Shown here: positions 1 to 4,998 of the stretch, piece by piece
Layout of the letters: every line of letters starts with the position of its first letter
How positions within the stretch are numbered: the stretch's first letter is position 1
NCBI GenBank assembly: GCA_031283825.1
Contig: JAITAZ010000581.1
Location: 1 to 12,429 of the forward strand
Source of the DNA: Planctomycetaceae bacterium
GTDB taxonomy: Bacteria > Planctomycetota > Planctomycetia > Pirellulales > Thermoguttaceae
Direction of reading: 5' to 3'
DNA: 12,429 nucleotides
The notes under the pieces: model-generated
What the model saw: the letters and a program-made list of their open reading frames with translations, nothing else
What the model was told of the DNA's origin: nothing
Database searches by the model: none
Program-made: the position numbers and the translations under genes

Positions 1-9
1 TAACATCAC

Positions 10-298
10 TTCAGATTTACCGTCGGCTACCGCCGACGCGACCTTTCGGCGAAAGGTCGCCTACCTGAGTCGGCAGTCGCCTACCTGATCTGGAGTAGCA
101 AGTGTGTAACATGAGTGAATAATTACAAATTTACAAAAAAATAAAAAAATAATATGGTTTTTTAAAAAACCGTGAACGGTTACAATTATTTATTCATGTT
201 ACGCACTTGCTACCCCAGATCAGGTAGGCGACCGCCGACTCAGGTAGGCGACCTTTCGCCGAAAGGTCGCGTCGGCGGTAGCCGACGGTAAATCTGAA
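10..298. repeat. Large near-perfect inverted repeat (115-base arms, 59-base spacer)
   Basis: The left arm, 10-124, pairs without gaps with the right arm, 184-298. I count 5 mismatches in 115 positions: 75/233 and 94/214 are A against C, and 105/203, 115/193 and 117/191 are G against T. Each arm contains a small hairpin (CGTCGGC-TACC-GCCGACG), a strong hairpin (GCGACCTTTC-GGC-GAAAGGTCGC at 38-60 in the left arm), and two copies of TCGCCTACCTGA. The spacer 125-183 is AT-rich and ends in an IS66-type end, CCGTGAACGGTTAC (170-183), and the right arm begins at the very next base. The arms are clearly richer in G+C than their surroundings. No open reading frame fits. It could form a long cruciform or, if transcribed, a long RNA duplex. 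Its origin is unknown. Confidence 0.95.
143..183 (-). repeat. IS66-type end plus AT-rich tail in the spacer of the large inverted repeat
   Basis: Read on the minus strand this is GTAACCGTTCACGG followed by TTTTTTAAAAAACC and an AT run. All 41 bases recur exactly, in the opposite orientation, at 1180-1220. The segment contains the perfect 16-base palindrome GGTTTTTTAAAAAACC (156-171). Only one transposon-type end is visible here, and no matching opposite end is seen. Confidence 0.85.
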
Positions 299-330
299 TT
301 GATTTTAATTATTGTCGAATCCATTTTATC

Positions 331-470
331 GTTGCCTTCGGCAACGCGACCTTTCGGCGAAAGGTCGCCTACCTATGGTCGCCTACCTGATCTATTACCG
401 CCTATCTGATCAATAAACGCATACTGACGGACAAATACTGCGTAACATGAGTTATTAGAAATTTTGTAAC
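331..470 (+). repeat. Diverged third copy of the inverted-repeat arm
   Basis: It has the same orientation as the left arm at 10-124. It keeps the 23-base hairpin GCGACCTTTC-GGC-GAAAGGTCGC (346-368), the TCGCCTACCT units after it (one clean with GA, two altered), and the GTAACATGAGT box (441-451). The preceding hairpin is replaced by a different one, GTTGCC-TTC-GGCAAC (331-345). A GTAACC sequence follows at about 466, where the intact copy runs into the IS66-type end. The rest of the gene-free stretch, 471-633, shows only AT-rich sequence and nothing I can name. Confidence 0.8.
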
Positions 471-633
471 CATGCGTAGTATAAAAAAAAGACTACTTGT
501 TTTAGAGTCTGGCAGAAATGACTCAAGAGAATGTAAAAATAACGCGTCCATAACGACAAAAACGCTTTGTCTAACAAGGACACGAAATTTTATAGAATTT
601 TAGTTGTTGAAAAATTTTTTCGGATTTTTTGGA

Positions 634-855
634 TCAAATAATTCCGCCATGCACGCGATAAATTGTCATGTGGTTAGGCTGATCAAGCAACCAAAAACGT
701 TGCCACTCGTCTGGAATTAGCCGTAGTCCTTCCGATTGATTCACAAGGTGACTTATACGAGTCTCAGGATCGCCAGAGTACACCGGTAATAAACAACCAC
801 TTGAACAAATCAAGAGTATATTGAGCAATAACGCCAAAAGTAATATTCGTAACAT
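634..855 (-). CDS. Small predicted lipoprotein, 73 aa, planctomycete-type conserved tail
   Basis: I chose the ATG at 855. It follows AGGTG at a normal ribosome-binding distance, whereas the longer frame starting at the GTG at 864 would put its start inside that AGGTG. The product begins with a leucine-rich hydrophobic stretch ending in a lipobox, CSSGC, with the cysteine at residue 21, so export and lipidation are predicted. The short mature part contains DPETRISHLVNQSE and the tail DEWQRFWLLDQPNHMTIYRV followed by HGGII. I recognise this tail as typical of tiny uncharacterised proteins in planctomycete genomes, from memory and without a search. Function is unknown. The gene stands alone, with the large inverted repeat beyond its 3' end. 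A 44-base element also found before the glycosyltransferase gene lies upstream at 923-966. Confidence 0.75.
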   Translation of the reverse strand: MLRILLLALLLNILLICSSGCLLPVYSGDPETRISHLVNQSEGLRLIPDEWQRFWLLDQPNHMTIYRVHGGII

Positions 856-922
856 TTTATTCACCTGTATTTTATCTTATATAATTCACCCTCGAATTTC
901 GGCGATGTAAAATCTCAAAAAA

Positions 923-966
923 CCGTTTCTCTAAATAAACAGACAACTCTAACAGAAATTTCAAAC
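923..966 (-). promoter_or_regulatory. 44-base element shared with 4494-4537 (copy 1)
   Basis: On the minus strand both copies begin GTTTGARATTTC, then share TTAGAG, GTCTG and TTATTTA. I count about 33 identities in 44 positions. This copy lies 67 bases upstream of the lipoprotein start, in the same orientation relative to its gene as the other copy. It could be a promoter or leader element, or an old dispersed repeat. The sequence alone does not decide. Confidence 0.45.
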
Positions 967-1179
967 ATAAATTATTCAAAAAATTCAAAGAGACTTAGTT
1001 ATTTTTCTACCTTGTTACATCGCTAAACAACAAAATTTCTGCACGGAAGTAATAAATATCACTTCCCGCATAGTCAGAATTATCGGAAAATTCAACAACA
1101 GACTAAAGAAAACCTCAAATAAATCAAAGAATTTTTTTGAAAAAAATAAAAGTAATTATTAAACCAGTTTAAATAATTA

Positions 1180-1220
1180 GTAACCGTTCACGGTTTTTTA
1201 AAAAACCATATTATTTTTTT
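1180..1220 (+). repeat. IS66-type end, exact inverted copy of 143-183
   Basis: It starts GTAACCGTTCACGG and continues into the palindrome GGTTTTTTAAAAAACC (1192-1207) and an AT run. The outer flank is AATAATTA (1172-1179), and no matching right-hand end with that flank was found. It sits downstream of the toroid-protein gene and could contribute a weak hairpin to its 3' untranslated region. Confidence 0.85.
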
Positions 1221-1222
1221 GG

Positions 1223-1265
1223 GTAACTGTTCACGTTCAAAAGAAAAAATCCTACGCCCTGAAAG
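1223..1265 (+). repeat. Degenerate copy of the 47-base hairpin found at 10298-10344
   Basis: It begins GTAACTGTTCACG, then has AAAAGAAAAAATCCTACGCC, matching position by position the better-preserved copy downstream of xylA. The inverted pairing is largely lost here. Both copies lie just beyond the 3' end of a gene. Confidence 0.6.
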
Positions 1266-1313
1266 GACAGCGGAAAAAAATTATTACGAATATTCGTTAC
1301 AAAGATTATCAAA

Positions 1314-3062
1314 TCAATTGCCGTAGATTGGTTTGTATCTGTAATTTGTTTCTAGAATGAAAATAGATAGACAAGTAGTATATAGTCTGCCATATTGCCT
1401 TCCCCATTCGTCGGCTACAGGTTTGTTCGGGTCCCAACTGCCTTTTTCCTTGCCTCGCTTTTCTTGATTCTCCAATAACGCCTTTTTGACCGCCTTGTCC
1501 CACTTACTCCAAATTTCACCGCCATAATTGTATAACGCCAACGACGCATAAAACCAATAATAAGCGTTACGATTGTAATGTTCCTTAAACGTAGGCAGAT
1601 TTTCCGGCTCAACTAAAAAATTTAATCCCCGCGTCAACCTTATGTCTGTTCGCTTCCACCCAATTAATTCCCTGCAAAAAAGTGCTTCCGCCGTCATTGA
1701 CTTTCGCACCCCCTCCCCTCTCGCATTACGATACGAATACTTACTCCCGCCATCTTGCGCAACCGAATCAAGAAATTTATTCACATTTTCAAAAACATTT
1801 TTTTCAACCGGAATTTTCGCCATCTCCGCCGCCATCAACGCCATCACAATCCAACCCGTTACCGAAACATCAGACCCCGCCCCATAACGATCCGCCGCAT
1901 AACGCCATCCGCCCTCGACACTTTGATGTCTCACGCAATATTCTACCGCACGTATTGCCGCCTCGCGTATTTCTTCGCGTATTTCTTCGTTGTTTGTCAT
2001 TGCAATCCGCTCGCAAATTGCAATTGTGCAAAGTCCATGCGTATAGAATCTGTCGTTAATTGGTAATTTATCGTCGAAAAAACAACCATTCTTGTCCTGT
2101 CTAGCAAGAAGCCATCGCCAACCATTACGCGATGGCTGAATATATTCCGACAAATCCGCCTCATCCAATTCCGGCGTTATCCCATAGCCTTGCAACGCCA
2201 ACAATGCCATCGCCGTCGCCGCTATCTTGTTTTCCTTATTATACGGAGCGCCGTTTTTATACGGTCCGCACAAATCCCACGAACCATCCGGATTCTGATT
2301 TTGCACCAACCAATCCAACGCCGCCCGTATCGCCGCATCCGTCGAAGAATTGCTGCCGCCAAACGTCTCATTGCGTTTCATTAATTTACGCTCGGATGAA
2401 ATAGATAACGTAGGCTTACCATCAAAAGGAATCGTTACCGTACTAACATCATTAGTAATCGTGTGTTGAGACAACGTTGGCGAATCAGGAGGAGGAACGT
2501 CGTCTATCGGAGGAGAAATTATCGCCGGTTGAGCCTCATTATTTTTTTTAGTAATTCCGGCAATTGCAGAAATCAACTCTTCAGCGGCGGGATTTTTCGT
2601 AACGATAATTTCAATTATCTCGTTTTTTTTCGTCGGTAAAAATAAAATCGCCAGTATTATCAAAATACACAAATGAATAAACATACTCCAAAAACAAGGC
2701 AAACACCTTTCACGAATCGCCGCAGCAAGCGCATCCTGAGCGTCGCGCTTCGGAATATTAGACGCACGAGAATTATCGTTACGTAAATTATCAGACGATT
2801 CAGATTCGTTAAACTCAACCGAATCAACTTGATTTTTTTTCCCTTTAATCAAACTAATAAGCCAAAGCGCCGTCTCGTCGGAAAAAATATTTTGAGGCTG
2901 ACGCGAAGGTTTCTTGATTTTCTTACGCGATTTTACAGAAAAATCTTTTTCCGTTACAGAAATAAAAAATAATCCCGAAGCCAAAGAATCCGACCCAGCC
3001 GATAACCCCGCATCCGACTCGATAACCTTGTTATCAGAATTGTTTTCATTCTTATCATTCAC
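1314..3062 (-). CDS. Membrane-anchored prenyltransferase/squalene-oxidase-repeat protein, 582 aa
   Basis: Residues 1-120 are polar, serine- and lysine-rich and probably disordered. Residues 122-143 are one strong membrane helix. A proline-rich linker follows (about 175-235), and from about 240 to the end comes an alpha/alpha-toroid of the terpene cyclase/prenyltransferase fold. Fold signatures are the turns QNQNPDGSWD (254-263), RQDKNGCF (321-328), RHQSVEGGWRY (378-388), QDGGSKYSY (436-444) and KGSWDP (540-545). I see no DXDD-type cyclase acid motif, so true squalene-hopene cyclase activity is doubtful. Such anchored toroids are common and uncharacterised in planctomycetes, and a protein-binding or envelope role is only a guess. 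The toroid would face the periplasm if the polar N-terminus is cytoplasmic. The start is a GTG at 3062 with no clear ribosome-binding site. An ATG overlaps it out of frame. Confidence 0.85.
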   Translation of the reverse strand: MNDKNENNSDNKVIESDAGLSAGSDSLASGLFFISVTEKDFSVKSRKKIKKPSRQPQNIFSDETALWLISLIKGKKNQVDSVEFNESESSDNLRNDNSRASNIPKRDAQDALAAAIRERCLPCFWSMFIHLCILIILAILFLPTKKNEIIEIIVTKNPAAEELISAIAGITKKNNEAQPAIISPPIDDVPPPDSPTLSQHTITNDVSTVTIPFDGKPTLSISSERKLMKRNETFGGSNSSTDAAIRAALDWLVQNQNPDGSWDLCGPYKNGAPYNKENKIAATAMALLALQGYGITPELDEADLSEYIQPSRNGWRWLLARQDKNGCFFDDKLPINDRFYTHGLCTIAICERIAMTNNEEIREEIREAAIRAVEYCVRHQSVEGGWRYAADRYGAGSDVSVTGWIVMALMAAEMAKIPVEKNVFENVNKFLDSVAQDGGSKYSYRNARGEGVRKSMTAEALFCRELIGWKRTDIRLTRGLNFLVEPENLPTFKEHYNRNAYYWFYASLALYNYGGEIWSKWDKAVKKALLENQEKRGKEKGSWDPNKPVADEWGRQYGRLYTTCLSIFILETNYRYKPIYGN

Positions 3063-3085
3063 GGTTTATTTTTAAAGAAACAAAG

Positions 3086-3101
3086 GGGACATTGAGGACT
3101 T
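3086..3101 (+). repeat. GGGACATT-type short repeat
   Basis: GGGACATTGAGGACTT here resembles GGGACATTAAGAACAT at 4944-4959. A looser inverted relative, TGTCCTTGTTGTCCC, lies at 10221-10235. The match is short and diverged. It lies 24 bases upstream of the toroid-protein start. Confidence 0.35.
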
Positions 3102-3253
3102 AAAGGTAGGATGTGTAAAATTGATTTCAAATAATTATCAGGTTGCTAGTTTTTTTGATTTTAACATGTTTATATTTAACAAGATACGTGTTTTTACCTA
3201 ATATTTTGCGTAAATCATTTGCATAATTATCGAACAAAAAGCATTGAATATTT

Positions 3254-3287
3254 ACAAAATTGCAACCGTGAACGGTTACACAAAATT
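3254..3287. mobile_element. Solo 18-base IS66-type palindrome with 8-base target duplication
   Basis: The palindrome GCAACCGT-GA-ACGGTTAC (3262-3279) is flanked directly on both sides by ACAAAATT (3254-3261 and 3280-3287). The ends match GYAACCGT...ACGGTTRC seen elsewhere in the window. The right-hand duplicate touches the last base of the glycosyltransferase stop codon (TAA on the minus strand, 3289-3287). The simplest reading is an insertion later reduced to a single end by deletion between its two nearly identical ends, comparable to a solo LTR. Confidence 0.8.
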
Positions 3288-4381
3288 TAAGCAACCTTTT
3301 TACTCGATACGGATTTTTTCTGCGATGTAATAATTTTAGGCGGATCAAGTATTTCTGCTAACATTTTATCGCAAATATCGCAAACGGAAGTTGTGTCGAT
3401 AGCGTCCATTAAAGCTCTGGTGTTTTTGTTTAAGCGTTGATTACTCGACGCTTTTTGAATTGAATAATTTTTTTCGCCGTATGGCGCGTTTAGTTTTGGG
3501 TCGGTTGAACCGAATAATCCTAAACATCTTGCGTCTGCCGCCGCCGCAACATGTAATTGCGGAGAATCTGAACCTACCACAATCGTAGCCCTTCGAGAAA
3601 TTGCCGCGAACTCATTGAACGTAACGGCTGGCGCAAGTATCGCCGTTTCTCCTATATTTGCTACTCGCTCTGCAAATTTTTGATCGTCCTCATTCGACCA
3701 TGTTACAAGCGATGGAAGATTCCATTGCTCGGATAAATAACCGCTCAATTCCGCGTAACGCTCTTCTCGCCAAAGTTTCGACTCTGAATCCGCGCCAACG
3801 CACAAAATCGCAAAATTGCCATGCAAACCGCAACGATTCAAAATATTTTGCGAACAATGCCTATCGATTTCGCATTCAAACAAATCAAAACTTACGCTTG
3901 AACCGTATATTCCAAAAGGTTGTAAGAGTTGCATATTTTGTTCGACGGCATGTTCGGCGTCGGGAATAATCAGTTGATTATTAAACCAACGACTGCCTTC
4001 GCGTCCATCATTTCCGCCGAATCCGATACGCACATTTGCGCCCGAAATCCATGCGGCAAACGCGCTTTTAAATCGGCTTTGCAAATCGATTGTTACATCC
4101 GGCGCAAATGTTTGTAATCTTTTACGCAACTTGGCGATTTCATTCCACGAATATAAACTACGATCCTTAACAATAATCAATCGGTCGAGTGCTAGAAGTC
4201 TGTTAAGCAACGGCGCGTTAGATTCTTCCGTCAACCACGCAAGCTCAACATGAGGAAAACGGAGTCTAAGCGTCGGCAAAATCGGCAAGCCTTGAACAAC
4301 ATTGATAACGTCTGAAAAACAGATTATCAAAATTCGGCGTAATCGTTGCATCTTTCGATTAGATCGAATTTGTTTTTGCAT
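3287..4381 (-). CDS. Glycosyltransferase family 9 (ADP-heptose:LPS heptosyltransferase-like), 364 aa
   Basis: The family normally transfers a heptose to lipopolysaccharide core at the cytoplasmic face of the inner membrane. The N-terminal strand RRILIICFSDVINVVQGLP (15-33) matches the usual ...GD.v.tlP motif and keeps the catalytic-base aspartate as D24, although the preceding glycine is serine. The C-terminal nucleotide-sugar half has VGADSESKLWREERYAEL (195-212), with K202 at the conserved lysine. It also has VVGSDSPQLHVAAA (268-281), with D272 at the conserved aspartate, and GLFGSTDPKLNAPYG (288-302). Length is normal for the family. The start at 4381 follows an A-run without a ribosome-binding site. 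M11 (ATG at 4351) gives a start closer to family members and is equally possible. The extreme C-terminus is lysine- and serine-rich. Sugar and acceptor cannot be told from sequence. Confidence 0.88.
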   Translation of the reverse strand: MQKQIRSNRKMQRLRRILIICFSDVINVVQGLPILPTLRLRFPHVELAWLTEESNAPLLNRLLALDRLIIVKDRSLYSWNEIAKLRKRLQTFAPDVTIDLQSRFKSAFAAWISGANVRIGFGGNDGREGSRWFNNQLIIPDAEHAVEQNMQLLQPFGIYGSSVSFDLFECEIDRHCSQNILNRCGLHGNFAILCVGADSESKLWREERYAELSGYLSEQWNLPSLVTWSNEDDQKFAERVANIGETAILAPAVTFNEFAAISRRATIVVGSDSPQLHVAAAADARCLGLFGSTDPKLNAPYGEKNYSIQKASSNQRLNKNTRALMDAIDTTSVCDICDKMLAEILDPPKIITSQKKSVSSKKVA

Positions 4382-4493
4382 TTTTTTTGTTTTATCGCCT
4401 TGCCCAATTTAAATTATCGACAAGGCAATTTCTCTTAAATTTCTGGAATATGAATCATACTATGAATTTTTGTAACATAAAAACGTAAAAGCA

Positions 4494-4537
4494 TGTTTTC
4501 CGTAAATAATCAGACGGCTCTAATCGAAATCTCAAAC
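4494..4537 (-). promoter_or_regulatory. 44-base element shared with 923-966 (copy 2)
   Basis: It begins GTTTGAGATTTC on the minus strand and shares about three quarters of its positions with copy 1. It lies 112 bases upstream of the glycosyltransferase start, in the same orientation relative to its gene as copy 1. No clear -35/-10 pair can be assigned inside it. Confidence 0.45.
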
Positions 4538-4747
4538 GTCGGCAGTTCAAAATCAATCATAAAAACCAACCCGTCCCGATTCACTTTGCGAAGTATAACA
4601 ATTCATCAACATTCAACGCAATAGCAATTTTTCCAAATTCAGAATCAAGAAAACAAAATACAGAATTACGATTTTAGTAACCGTTCACGGAATTTTTTTA
4701 TTTTTTTATCGAAAAATTAAAACGTGAATATTTACAAATTAATAATT

Positions 4748-4772
4748 GTAGAGACGCAATGCCTTGCGTCTC
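4748..4772 (+). repeat. GAGACGCAA hairpin repeat, copy 1 of the 4677-4888 element
   Basis: Stem GAGACGCAA (4751-4759), loop TGCC, stem TTGCGTCTC (4764-4772). Palindromic repeats of this type are widespread in environmental bacterial genomes. Here it is carried as internal sequence of a transposable element. Confidence 0.9.
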
Positions 4773-4810
4773 ATTGTTGTCTTAGCCTAAATTCGATCAA
4801 AAGATCAACG

Positions 4811-4838
4811 ATAGAGACGCAAAGCATTGCGTCTCTAC
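4811..4838 (-). repeat. GAGACGCAA hairpin repeat, copy 2, inverted relative to copy 1
   Basis: Stem TAGAGACGCAA (4812-4822), loop AGCA, stem TTGCGTCTCTA (4827-4837). Its reverse complement is nearly identical to the hairpin at 4748-4772, so the two form a larger inverted pair within the element. Confidence 0.9.
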
Positions 4839-4998
4839 ATTGGGTTTAGAAATTCAAATCCGAAATTTAAAAAACCGTGAACGGTTGCCGATTTTATGTA
4901 ATATAACAGAAAAAATTTTGTAACTTTTAGTTGTAGTTTCTAAGGGACATTAAGAACATTTGGGTTTAAAGTATATCACTTTCCACAGAAGTATTCCT

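Larger units (their letters stand above)
856..1313. other. Gene-free spacer with repeat relics
   Basis: No convincing gene is seen on either strand. The stretch holds the 44-base conserved element at 923-966, an IS66-type end at 1180-1220, and a degenerate hairpin copy at 1223-1265. The remainder is AT-rich with stop codons in all frames. Confidence 0.6.
4669..4896. mobile_element. Complete IS66-type miniature element (212 bases) with 8-base target duplication
   Basis: The left end GTAACCGTTCACGG (4677-4690) and right end CCGTGAACGGTTGC (4875-4888) are inverted copies with one difference. CGATTTTA directly abuts both outer edges (4669-4676 and 4889-4896). Ends starting GTAA and 8-base duplications are characteristic of the IS66 family, so mobilisation in trans by an IS66 transposase is inferred. 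The interior carries no gene. It has two inverted hairpins built on GAGACGCAA/TTGCGTCTC (4748-4772 and 4811-4838), separated by a GATC-AAAA-GATC palindrome. A second copy of this element begins at 12269. Confidence 0.88.
4382..4998. other. Gene-free spacer of 617 bases
   Basis: It holds the second 44-base conserved element (4494-4537), the complete miniature element 4677-4888 with its target duplication, and a GGGACATT-type repeat (4944-4959). A 43-codon plus-strand frame at 4493-4624 is possible but unsupported. Confidence 0.6.

Noticed and set aside
331..470. CRISPR-like array from the repeated GTCGCCTACCTGA units
   Set aside because: There are only two or three units, spacing is uneven, there are no comparable spacers and no cas genes. 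The units belong to a larger palindromic repeat.
1642..2404. Several plus-strand frames opposite the toroid-protein gene
   Set aside because: They are shadows of the minus-strand coding sequence, rich in proline, arginine and histidine. The minus-strand frame has clear family motifs.
3127..3348. 73-codon minus-strand frame overlapping the 3' end of the glycosyltransferase gene
   Set aside because: It reads through the solo mobile end and its target duplications and overlaps a clear gene. Its translation is low-complexity and basic with no recognisable motif.
4493..4624. 43-codon plus-strand frame starting MFSVNNQTALIEISN
   Set aside because: There is no ribosome-binding site and no recognisable family. 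It is interesting only because its start resembles the element at 923-966, so I report the element and not a gene.
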